The notes beneath the pieces were generated by a model. The model was not told where the DNA came from. It saw only the letters and a program-made list of their open reading frames with translations, and ran no database searches. From assembly GCA_002314515.1 (NCBI GenBank), contig DCGB01000085.1:1042-6095 (forward strand): DNA of 5,054 bases. The letters are read 5' to 3'. The first letter of the stretch is position 1, and the number at the start of each line of letters is the position of its first letter. This DNA is from Solobacterium sp. UBA1789. GTDB lineage: Bacteria; Bacillota_I; Bacilli_A; Erysipelotrichales; Erysipelotrichaceae. The translations under genes and the position numbers were made by a program. This document shows positions 1 to 5,054 of the stretch, in pieces.

Positions 1-222
1 GCCATTACTGTTTGTGAAATCAAAAATATTGACTATCAGAAAGGTATTATCGAAGTATATTATGCAGATGCCTTTACCGGCACACCGGTGCTCGATATCA
101 AACCATATACACCATCTATTGATAAAGTTCAAAATCCCAAGACACCAGACTGGTGCGCTCATTGGCCTAAGTCCTATGATGATAGTGCAGATTTTGATTG
201 GGAAAAGGAATTCAATTTCTAA
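1..222 (+). CDS. trmO: TrmO/TsaA-family tRNA methyltransferase, C-terminal part (5' end outside window)
   Basis: Only the last 73 codons are present; the frame is open from base 1 and ends at TAA 220-222. The visible protein contains GTPVLDIKPY (visible residues 27-36) followed by a Pro-rich stretch. This is the signature C-terminal block of the TsaA/TrmO (UPF0066, YaeB-like) fold. Family members use S-adenosylmethionine to N6-methylate threonylcarbamoyladenosine at position 37 of certain tRNAs, giving m6t6A. The tail after the motif (WCAHWPKSYDDSADFDWEKEF) is acidic and Trp-rich, and I recall this as typical of Firmicute members. The SAM-binding N-terminal part lies outside the window, so activity cannot be judged. 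An ATG at 14 opens another frame across this region, but that frame lacks family resemblance and is a shadow. The gene converges on the rbs operon and shares a terminator with it. Confidence 0.8.
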   Translation, partial: AITVCEIKNIDYQKGIIEVYYADAFTGTPVLDIKPYTPSIDKVQNPKTPDWCAHWPKSYDDSADFDWEKEFNF

Positions 223-226
223 ATTT

Positions 227-263
227 AAAAGAAAAGCCCATAGCGAACTATGGGCAATTTTCT
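227..263. terminator. Bidirectional intrinsic terminator between trmO and the rbs operon
   Basis: A perfect 8-bp stem, GCCCATAG (236-243) with CTATGGGC (248-255), closes a CGAA tetraloop. The left flank is A-rich (AAAAGAAAA, 227-235), so it reads as TTTTCTTTT on the minus strand. The right flank reads AATTTTCTT on the plus strand. It starts 5 nt after the trmO stop and lies about 55 nt beyond the rbsB stop, so it can end transcripts from both sides. The U-tract is better for minus-strand (rbs) transcripts. Confidence 0.85.
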
Positions 264-273
264 TAAATTGTGT

Positions 274-293
274 TTTGTGGGTACCAGCACAAA
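274..293 (-). other. Small inverted repeat between the rbsB stop and the terminator
   Basis: TTTGTG (274-279) pairs with CACAAA (288-293) around an 8-nt loop containing GGTACC. On the rbs transcript it lies about 17 nt after the rbsB stop and upstream of the terminator hairpin. No U-tract follows it, so it is not itself a terminator. It could help protect the 3' end of the rbsB message, but a 6-bp AT-rich stem may also be chance. Confidence 0.3.
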
Positions 294-310
294 GTATTCT
301 GTTTTATTGA

Positions 311-1228
311 TTACTGAGCGTTTTCAGCAGTAATTAAAGCAACTTCTACTGGAACACTTGCAGGAACTTCAACACCGTTTACTAAGTCAAGAGCCTTTTC
401 AACAGCAGTAGAACCCATTAAAGCAGGCTGCTGAGCAACTGTAGCAGCTAAAGTACCAGCCTTAACAGCAGCAACAGCATCATCAGTAGCATCGAAACCA
501 GCTACGATAATACCCTTATCAGCGATAGCTTCTAAAGCACCAAGAGCCATTTCATCATTGTGTGCAAATACACAAACGATATCAGGATTAGCCTGAAGCA
601 TATCTTCCATAACACTCATACCTTCTTCACGGTTGAAGTTAGCAGTCTGGCTAGCAACAACATCTAACTTAGTGTCAGCGATTTCATGGAAACCAGCACC
701 ACGGTCAACAGTTGCAGAAGCACCTAAAACACCCTGAAGTTCAGCACATTTAGCACCTTCACCAGCTTTTTCAACTAGGAATTCAGTAGCTAACTTAGCA
801 CCTAATACGTTATCAGAAGCGATTGAACAAGAAACTTCAACACCATTTACAGCACGGTCAACAGCGATAACCTTAATACCAGCTTCAATTGCAGATTCGA
901 TAGATGGAGCAACAGCATCAGAATCAACTGGGTTAACGATAAGAACCTGAATACCCTTAGAAATTAAGTCTTCAATATCATTAGCCTGTTTTGCAGAATC
1001 ATCGCCAGCATCAGCAACTGATAAAGTAATACCAAGTTCATCAGCCTTAGCCTGAGCACCTTCTACCAATGTAACGAAGAATGGGTTGTTTAATGTTGAA
1101 ACAGCAAGGCCTACAGATACTGTTGTTTCTTCAGGAGTATCTTCAGCTGGAGTTTCATTGTTAGCAGCACAGCCAGCAAGAGTGAAAATCATTGCTAGAG
1201 CTAAAAGTAAAGTAATAAGCTTTTTCAT
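311..1228 (-). CDS. rbsB: Ribose ABC transporter substrate-binding lipoprotein RbsB
   Basis: A 305-residue receptor that captures D-ribose outside the membrane and delivers it to RbsC/RbsA. Residues 1-20 form a lipoprotein signal: KK, a hydrophobic core, then lipobox LAGC with the lipidated Cys20. A short acidic, Thr/Pro-rich linker (about 21-36) leads into a periplasmic-binding-protein type I (peripla_BP_4) fold. From remembered E. coli RbsB, the ribose contacts appear conserved: Asn48, Phe50 and Phe51 in STLNNPFF, Asp124-Arg125, Arg176, Phe198, Asn224 in HNDEMALG, Asp246 in GFDAT and Gln266. This makes ribose a far better call than another sugar. The ATG at 1228 is supported by AAAGGA (1237-1242) 8 nt upstream and by the signal peptide. 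It is the last gene of the operon, 50 nt after rbsC. Its codon use is more biased than that of rbsA: TTC for 7 of 8 Phe and CGT for all three Arg by hand count, which points to high expression. Confidence 0.95.
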   Translation of the reverse strand: MKKLITLLLALAMIFTLAGCAANNETPAEDTPEETTVSVGLAVSTLNNPFFVTLVEGAQAKADELGITLSVADAGDDSAKQANDIEDLISKGIQVLIVNPVDSDAVAPSIESAIEAGIKVIAVDRAVNGVEVSCSIASDNVLGAKLATEFLVEKAGEGAKCAELQGVLGASATVDRGAGFHEIADTKLDVVASQTANFNREEGMSVMEDMLQANPDIVCVFAHNDEMALGALEAIADKGIIVAGFDATDDAVAAVKAGTLAATVAQQPALMGSTAVEKALDLVNGVEVPASVPVEVALITAENAQ

Positions 1229-1278
1229 TTTAATTATCCTTTCTTAATTTGGTACCTCTATGTTAATCTTACAGCATT

Positions 1279-2217
1279 CTACCGTTTTCTGTCAGATAAA
1301 ACAGCTATAAGGATAACAACACCCTTAACAACAGACTGCCAGTATGAACTTACGCCAATAATGTTTAGTCCATTGTTTAAGACAGCGATGATTAATATAC
1401 CAATCATCGTTCCCCATACTCGTCCTCTACCACCATTCATACTGGTGCCGCCAAGCGCAACAGCAGCAATGGCATCCAGTTCATAGCCATCACCAAGTGT
1501 TGGCTGAGCTGAACCTAAACGAGATAATAAAATTAAACCTGATAAAGCAGCCATACAACCGGAAATTGCATAAACAATTATCTTTGTCTTATCAATATTT
1601 ACACCAGCCAGTTTTGCCGAATTGGCATTACTGCCAGTCGCATAAATCTTACGGCCAAAGGTTGTTTTACCAAGAACAAACAAGAAAATAAAGAATACAA
1701 TAACAAATAAAATAACCGGAAAAGGAATAGGTCCTACTGAACCCTTGCCAAAGTATTTCAGCAATTTACTATCACCCAGACTGGAAATAGGCTTGCCATT
1801 GGTAAAAATCAATGTGAAACCTCTAAATACCGTCATTGTGATCATGGTTGCAATAAATGGCTGAAGTCGACCCTTAGTTACCATTACACCATTTAATGCG
1901 CCTAAAATCGTACCACCAGCCAAAGCAATTAACATCGCAAGTATAACCGGCATACCACCTTTAATGAAATAGGCACAGAATGCAGTAGTTAAGGCCAGAA
2001 TAGAGCCAACAGATAAATCAATACATCCTGTCAAAATAACACAAGTCATACCAAAGGCAATAAAACCATTAATTGAAGACTGCCTTAACAATGACATAAA
2101 GTTATCAAAAGTTCTGAAATGCGGACTGACAATACTAATGCCAATTACCAGGGCAACAAGGGCAATTAGAACACCAAAGTCCTGCAATTTATTTTTTATG
2201 TTCTGTTTCTTATCCAT
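1279..2217 (-). CDS. rbsC: Ribose ABC transporter permease RbsC
   Basis: A 312-residue integral membrane protein of the BPD_transp_2 family (RbsC/MglC/XylH group), close to the roughly 320 residues of E. coli RbsC. It forms the sugar channel, probably as a dimer, and couples to RbsA. Many hydrophobic segments are visible, roughly at 15-31, 50-64, 70-86, 91-111, 121-138, 164-183, 213-232, 268-288 and 295-307. Family landmarks are DLSVG (67-71), the cytoplasmic coupling region GRKIYATGSNANSAKLAGVN (188-207) and AIAAVALGGTSMNGGRG (249-265). The ATG at 2217 is supported by AGGAGG (2226-2231) 8 nt upstream. The start overlaps the end of rbsA by 8 nt (2210-2217), which suggests translational coupling. 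It ends with a short basic tail (DRKR) and TAG. Confidence 0.95.
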   Translation of the reverse strand: MDKKQNIKNKLQDFGVLIALVALVIGISIVSPHFRTFDNFMSLLRQSSINGFIAFGMTCVILTGCIDLSVGSILALTTAFCAYFIKGGMPVILAMLIALAGGTILGALNGVMVTKGRLQPFIATMITMTVFRGFTLIFTNGKPISSLGDSKLLKYFGKGSVGPIPFPVILFVIVFFIFLFVLGKTTFGRKIYATGSNANSAKLAGVNIDKTKIIVYAISGCMAALSGLILLSRLGSAQPTLGDGYELDAIAAVALGGTSMNGGRGRVWGTMIGILIIAVLNNGLNIIGVSSYWQSVVKGVVILIAVLSDRKR

Positions 2218-3700
2218 TTAATGTACCTCCTGTCGCAAGAATCATAATTTTTTCCTGATTGGCATCCTTTTTATCAATAAAGCCACCAATTTCGCCTTCA
2301 TGAATTACCATAATACGGTCTGACATACCAAGTACTTCCGGCAATTCAGAAGAAACCATTATTACTGCTACACCCTTTTCAACCATTTCATTAATCAGAT
2401 TATAGATTTCCTTTTTTGCGCCAACATCAACGCCTCTGGTTGGCTCATCAAGGATTAATACACGAGGATTTGAGAATATCCACTTGGCAAATACAACTTT
2501 TTGTTGATTTCCTCCTGATAGACTCTTACACAAATCATCAGGACCCAGGCACTTGATATTGACATCTTTAATGCCCTTATTAGATAAGCTGATTTCATCG
2601 CCTGTATTAATGACACCATTTCTGGAAATTTTCTTTAGATTAACCAGGGAAATATTTTTCCTGATACTGTCTTCCAGCATCAGACCCTCAATTTTTCTAT
2701 CTTCAGTAATAAATCCCAAACCATTTTTTATGGCATCTAAGGGACTCTTTATATGTATTTCTTTACCATCAAGGAAAATCTGTCCGCTCATACCTGGCAT
2801 ATTGCCAAATATTGACTGCATTATTTCTGTTCTTCCAGCTCCCATAAGTCCGGCTACACCAAGTACTTCGCCTGCTCTAACGGTAAAGGAGATGTTTTTA
2901 AATACCTTATCATGGCAGAGATTTTTTACTTCAAACAGAACTTCGCCAAGCTTAACATTTCTTTCAGGATATCTTTCACCGATTTCACGACCAATCATCA
3001 TCTTAACCAGTTCGCTGATATCAGTTTGACCAACGTTTTTTGTACCAATATATTCGCCATCTCTTAGAATTGTGACACGGTCACATAGTTCAAATATTTC
3101 TTCCATTCGATGAGATATATAAATGATTGAAACGCCCTTTTGTTTTAAGGAACGAATTACATCAAATAAGATATTGGTTTCGCTTTCTGTTAAAGCAGCT
3201 GTTGGTTCATCCATAATCAGTACTTTTGCATCAAGCATTAATGCCTTGGCAATTTCAATCATTTGTTGTTGGCCGACGGATAAGTCTTCCATGACACAGG
3301 CGGGATCTATCTTAATACCCAGGATATCCAAAATACGATTTACTTCTTTTCGCATAGCCTTGGTATCACAGATACCAAATTTATTATGGATTTCTTTGCC
3401 AATGAACATATTTTCTTCAACAGTCAAATCATAAAGAACATTCAATTCCTGGTGAATAAATACTATTCCATCTTTTTCAGCTTCTTGAGGATTTTTATAG
3501 CTGACTTCTTTTCCATCAACCAAAATGTTTCCACTATCTTTTGTATAGACGCCAGTTAATATCTTCATTAAAGTCGATTTGCCGGCACCATTTTCTCCCA
3601 TCAAAGCATGAATTTCTCCATCATCCAGGGAAAAGCCGCAATTTTTTAAAACTGCATTCCCACTAAATGATTTATTAATACCACGCATTACAACCTGCAT
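2210..3700 (-). CDS. rbsA: Ribose ABC transporter ATP-binding protein RbsA (two fused ATPase domains)
   Basis: A 496-residue cytoplasmic ATPase that powers ribose import; E. coli RbsA is about 501. Domain 1 has Walker A GENGAGKS (35-42), Q-loop Gln84, signature LSVGQQQ (140-146), Walker B LIMDEPT (161-167) and switch His197. Domain 2 has the degenerate Walker A GLMGAGRT (284-291, Arg where Lys is usual), signature LSGGNQQ (394-400), Walker B LILDEPT (415-421) and Ser-Ser at 450-451 where the switch His would be. This asymmetry is normal for the RbsA/MglA sugar ATPases and is not damage. TRGVDVGAKKEIY (421-433) and SSELPEVLGMSDRI (450-463) are close to E. coli RbsA as I remember it. The ATG at 3700 has AAGAGGT (3706-3712) 5 nt upstream. 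The internal Met5 is a less likely start. The gene begins 10 nt after the rbsD stop and overlaps rbsC by 8 nt. Confidence 0.96.
   Translation of the reverse strand: MQVVMRGINKSFSGNAVLKNCGFSLDDGEIHALMGENGAGKSTLMKILTGVYTKDSGNILVDGKEVSYKNPQEAEKDGIVFIHQELNVLYDLTVEENMFIGKEIHNKFGICDTKAMRKEVNRILDILGIKIDPACVMEDLSVGQQQMIEIAKALMLDAKVLIMDEPTAALTESETNILFDVIRSLKQKGVSIIYISHRMEEIFELCDRVTILRDGEYIGTKNVGQTDISELVKMMIGREIGERYPERNVKLGEVLFEVKNLCHDKVFKNISFTVRAGEVLGVAGLMGAGRTEIMQSIFGNMPGMSGQIFLDGKEIHIKSPLDAIKNGLGFITEDRKIEGLMLEDSIRKNISLVNLKKISRNGVINTGDEISLSNKGIKDVNIKCLGPDDLCKSLSGGNQQKVVFAKWIFSNPRVLILDEPTRGVDVGAKKEIYNLINEMVEKGVAVIMVSSELPEVLGMSDRIMVIHEGEIGGFIDKKDANQEKIMILATGGTLNG
2226..2231 (-). promoter_or_regulatory. 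rbsC ribosome binding site inside the rbsA coding end
   Basis: AGGAGG on the minus strand, 8 nt before the rbsC ATG, lies wholly within the last codons of rbsA (Gly-Gly-Thr region). Ribosomes finishing rbsA therefore pass over the rbsC start signal, which favours coupled and roughly matched synthesis of ATPase and permease. It also fixes the rbsC start. Confidence 0.8.
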
Positions 3701-3705
3701 AATTT

Positions 3706-3712
3706 ACCTCTT
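3706..3712 (-). promoter_or_regulatory. rbsA ribosome binding site overlapping the rbsD stop codon
   Basis: AAGAGGT on the minus strand, 5 nt before the rbsA ATG. The first two bases of this site are the AA of the rbsD TAA stop (3711-3713), so termination of rbsD occurs on the rbsA start signal. It supports the ATG at 3700 over the in-frame Met at codon 5. Confidence 0.75.
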
Positions 3713-4127
3713 AGCCAAAGATACAAGCTGACTGAAGAATGATATTGGCATAAGGACTTGTTTCACCACTTCTGACAACAGCCTTGCAGTCACATGTTAA
3801 CTGTTTTAATTCAACATGACTTACAAACTCAATTTCAATATCAGAACCATTTTCCAGGTTTTTAATCAGATCAAGAATTTCGCCCAATACCTTTGGATTC
3901 TGAACTTTGATTTCTTCCGCAAGTATTACTTTCTCAATCTTCATATCTTTGACAACTTCATTTAGAACACTCATAAATGATGGCTGACCAAAACATAGTG
4001 CTAAATCAATTCGTTCTGTTGATTCAGGAATTGGTAAACCACAATCGCCAATGCAGATACGATCAGTATGTCCCATATAGGACAGAACTCTTGAAATATC
4101 GCTATTTAAAATACCATTTCTTTTCAT
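3711..4127 (-). CDS. rbsD: D-ribose pyranase RbsD
   Basis: A 138-residue cytoplasmic enzyme that interconverts the pyranose and furanose forms of D-ribose, so that imported sugar reaches the form ribokinase uses. Length matches the family (131-139). Conserved landmarks are LNSDIS (7-12), GHTD with catalytic His20 (19-22), Asp28, GLPIP (30-34), RIDLAL (39-44), AEEIK (70-74), His104, and RSGETSPYANIIL (119-131) with Tyr126 and Asn128. These match the His20/Asp28/His98/Tyr120/Asn122 set of Bacillus RbsD with a 6-residue shift in the second half. The ATG at 4127 follows AAGGAGG (4135-4141) with 7-nt spacing. It is the first gene of the rbs operon. The related FucU mutarotase is a possible alternative, but the RbsD motifs and the rbsACB context decide for ribose. 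Confidence 0.95.
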   Translation of the reverse strand: MKRNGILNSDISRVLSYMGHTDRICIGDCGLPIPESTERIDLALCFGQPSFMSVLNEVVKDMKIEKVILAEEIKVQNPKVLGEILDLIKNLENGSDIEIEFVSHVELKQLTCDCKAVVRSGETSPYANIILQSACIFG

Positions 4128-4203
4128 TTTATTTCCTCCTTGTACCGGATGTTATTTTGATAATTAACTTTGATATTATAACTAAACTCGCCTCTTTAAT
4201 TAG

Positions 4204-4212
4204 ATTATATCA
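4204..4212 (-). promoter_or_regulatory. Extended -10 promoter for the rbsDACB operon
   Basis: On the minus strand the sequence TGATATAAT fits the extended -10 consensus TGnTATAAT exactly. There is no convincing -35 hexamer 16-18 nt upstream (around 4227-4232 it is GC-rich), but an extended -10 can work without one. Transcription would start near 4197, giving a leader of about 70 nt before rbsD. A second TATAAT at 4175-4180 on the same strand lacks both a TGn extension and a good -35, so it is the weaker choice. Confidence 0.6.
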
Positions 4213-4275
4213 TTACTACGATTTAAGGCGGATATTAATTAACAAAACGCTATTCACTGATAAAACAAATAAAGA

Positions 4276-4287
4276 TGATAATTATCA
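4276..4287. repeat. Perfect 12-bp palindrome, possible operator
   Basis: TGATAATTATCA is a perfect inverted repeat located at the presumed -35 of pgsA and about 80 nt upstream of the presumed rbs start point. Its position and symmetry suit a dimeric DNA-binding protein. The AT-rich half-sites loosely recall Fur/PerR-type boxes, but these need a 7-1-7 layout that is absent. In AT-rich DNA a chance palindrome is possible. Confidence 0.35.
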
Positions 4288-4311
4288 ACACACAGACAAA
4301 AAGTTTATAAT
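4282..4311 (+). promoter_or_regulatory. Candidate sigma-A-type promoter for pgsA
   Basis: A consensus -10 TATAAT (4306-4311) is preceded at 18-nt spacing by TTATCA (4282-4287), a four-of-six match to TTGACA. Transcription would start near 4318, leaving a leader of about 20 nt that contains the ribosome binding site. The -35 lies in the right half of the 12-bp palindrome. Confidence 0.5.
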
Positions 4312-4338
4312 TAAATTGATAATCTAAGGGGGATTATT

Positions 4339-4884
4339 ATGAATTTGCCAAACAAACTGACGCTTGCCAGAATTGCCATGATACCTTTTTTTGTCGTCGC
4401 ACTAACATGTAGTGCTGATTCACTTAAGCTGAAAATACTTGCCATGGCTATCTTTCTATTAGCCAACTTCACCGATGTCCTGGATGGTTATATTGCCAGA
4501 TCACAAAATATGATAACGGACTTTGGAAAGTTCATTGATCCAATTGCCGATAAATTATTAATCGCCTCCGGACTTATCTGTCTTGTTGAACTGGGAAGTC
4601 TTAAAGCCTGGATTGCTGTATTTATCATTGGTAGAGACTTTATAATCTCTGGTATCCGATTGGTAGCAGCTAATAAGGGCGTTGTCATTGGAGCTATAAA
4701 ACTGGGCAAAGCTAAAACCTTTGTTCAATTTGTAATGATATCTTCATTAATATTTGATCTTCCACAAATGAAAATGATAAATACTATATTAATTATCATC
4801 TGCATTATTCTGACAACAGTATCTCTATTGGAACATCTAAGAATGAATAAAGAAGTTCTAACAACTATTATCGACAACAAATAA
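4339..4884 (+). CDS. pgsA: CDP-diacylglycerol--glycerol-3-phosphate 3-phosphatidyltransferase (PGP synthase)
   Basis: A 181-residue membrane enzyme that joins CDP-diacylglycerol and glycerol-3-phosphate to give phosphatidylglycerophosphate and CMP, the committed step to phosphatidylglycerol and cardiolipin. The full CDP-alcohol phosphotransferase motif D-x2-DG-x2-AR-x8-G-x3-D-x3-D is intact: Asp46, Asp49, Gly50, Ala53, Arg54, Gly63, Asp67 and Asp71, the Asp residues binding divalent metal. The N-terminal LPNKLTLARI (3-12), GRDFIISGIRLVA (98-110) and GKAKTFVQ (123-130) are typical of PgsA rather than of phosphatidylserine or cardiolipin synthases. Length equals the usual 180-195. Hydrophobic stretches lie near 12-24, 32-45, 72-85, 90-111, 127-140 and 147-164. 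The ATG at 4339 has AAGGGGGA (4326-4333) just upstream. It ends in tandem TAA TAA stops. In many Firmicutes pgsA sits beside rimO, cinA or recA; here it stands alone, divergent from a ribose operon. Confidence 0.93.
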   Translation: MNLPNKLTLARIAMIPFFVVALTCSADSLKLKILAMAIFLLANFTDVLDGYIARSQNMITDFGKFIDPIADKLLIASGLICLVELGSLKAWIAVFIIGRDFIISGIRLVAANKGVVIGAIKLGKAKTFVQFVMISSLIFDLPQMKMINTILIIICIILTTVSLLEHLRMNKEVLTTIIDNK

Positions 4885-4893
4885 TAATTACAT

Positions 4894-4943
4894 AAAAAAG
4901 ATGTCATACAATGCTAAGAAAACATTTATCTGACATCTTTTTT
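4894..4943. terminator. Bidirectional terminator between pgsA and the edge gene
   Basis: AAAAAAGATGTCA (4894-4906) pairs perfectly over 13 bp with TGACATCTTTTTT (4931-4943). The 24-nt loop can pair further through AATG (4910-4913) and CATT (4923-4926). The T-tracts on each strand come from the outer A-U part of the stem itself. It follows the pgsA stop by 9 nt and lies 10 nt beyond the stop of the converging minus-strand gene, so it can serve both. Confidence 0.8.
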
Positions 4944-4953
4944 AATATTTTTC

Positions 4954-5054
4954 TTATCCCTTTAACAGATCAGCAATAAATTCATCAATAATATTCTTTT
5001 TAACATGCTGCATGACAACAATGTGAGATAGTTCTCCACCATATTCAGGAATAA
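4954..5054 (-). CDS. Unidentified protein, C-terminal 32 residues only (5' part outside window)
   Basis: On the minus strand a frame is open from the window edge to TAA at 4954-4956. The visible end reads IPEYGGELSHIV and then VMQHVKKNIIDEFIADLLKG, a mixed region followed by an amphipathic, probably helical tail. Support for a real gene comes from its convergence on the bidirectional terminator, 10 nt after its stop. I do not recognise the family from this fragment and assign no function. Confidence 0.6.
   Translation of the reverse strand, partial: IPEYGGELSHIVVMQHVKKNIIDEFIADLLKG

Larger units (their letters stand above)
4128..4338. promoter_or_regulatory. Divergent intergenic region between rbsD and pgsA
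   Basis: 211 nt of AT-rich noncoding DNA driving the rbs operon leftward and pgsA rightward. It holds the rbsD ribosome binding site (4135-4141), an extended -10 for rbs (4204-4212), a palindrome (4276-4287), a pgsA promoter candidate (4282-4311) and the pgsA ribosome binding site (4326-4333). The motif TTGATAAT occurs at 4157-4164 and 4316-4323 on the plus strand and at 4281-4288 on the minus strand. No good catabolite-response (cre) element or typical LacI-family operator with a central CG was found by eye. No riboswitch-like structure was seen in the roughly 70-nt rbs leader. Confidence 0.7.

Noticed and set aside
284..291. Second domain of RbsA appears broken (Arg in Walker A, no switch His at 450-451)
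   Set aside because: The coordinates here are residues of RbsA. This degeneracy is the normal state of the second ATPase domain in RbsA/MglA-type sugar importers, so it is not a sign of decay.
14..310. 98-codon plus-strand frame over the trmO end and its terminator
   Set aside because: It overlaps the trmO C-terminal frame that carries the conserved GTPVLDIKPY motif, and it reads through the terminator hairpin.
2553..3029. Open plus-strand frame of 158 codons opposite rbsA
   Set aside because: It lies antisense to the conserved ABC ATPase, shows a low-complexity Ser/Pro/Ile composition typical of a shadow frame, and has no recognisable domain.
4240..4256. cre-like stretch for CcpA on the minus strand (TGAATAGCGTTTTGTT)
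   Set aside because: The TG is displaced by one base relative to the central CG and several consensus positions fail, so it does not meet a catabolite-response element.
3977..4327. Plus-strand frame of 116 codons running from inside rbsD through the rbsD-pgsA spacer
   Set aside because: It is antisense to the start of rbsD and then crosses AT-rich regulatory DNA. Its composition is spacer-like (Asn, Lys, Ile, Tyr) and it has no family resemblance, so it is not a gene.
4488..4907. Two minus-strand frames opposite pgsA (4488-4709 and 4725-4907)
   Set aside because: Both are antisense to a gene with an intact catalytic motif and show no domain or plausible start context.

Overview
This window looks like chromosomal DNA from a low-GC, monoderm Firmicute (Bacillota), perhaps a gut-type clostridium or Erysipelotrichia relative. 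The evidence is AT-rich spacers, strong AGGAGG-type ribosome binding sites, a ribose-binding protein made as a lipoprotein rather than a free periplasmic protein, and protein sequences of Firmicute type. The genus cannot be fixed from the sequence alone.

Left edge (1-255): the 3' end of a plus-strand trmO/TsaA-family tRNA methyltransferase gene. It is followed by a hairpin with A/T tracts on both sides that can terminate transcription from both directions.

Centre (311-4127, minus strand): a compact ribose uptake operon transcribed right to left as rbsD-rbsA-rbsC-rbsB. RbsD interconverts ribose ring forms, RbsA is the double ATPase, RbsC is the permease and RbsB is the lipid-anchored ribose receptor. 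The first three genes are tightly packed (10-nt gap, then 8-nt overlap). rbsB follows a 50-nt gap and has visibly more biased codon use, as expected for a receptor made in excess. Ribokinase (rbsK) and the LacI-type repressor (rbsR), often part of such operons, are not in the window. Ribose phosphorylation and operon control must therefore come from elsewhere.

Divergent spacer (4128-4338, 211 nt): it carries a consensus extended -10 for the rbs operon, a plausible promoter for the rightward gene, and a perfect 12-bp palindrome at the rightward -35 position.

Right part (4339-5054): pgsA, the phosphatidylglycerophosphate synthase of membrane lipid synthesis, on the plus strand. It ends in tandem stops and a long-stem bidirectional terminator. 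The last 32 codons of an unidentified minus-strand gene converge on that terminator at the edge.

Overall this is an ordinary metabolic and housekeeping region. I see no mobile element, CRISPR array, RNA gene or undescribed system. The points worth a second look concern regulation: the divergent spacer, the differential expression of rbsB, and the unidentified edge gene.
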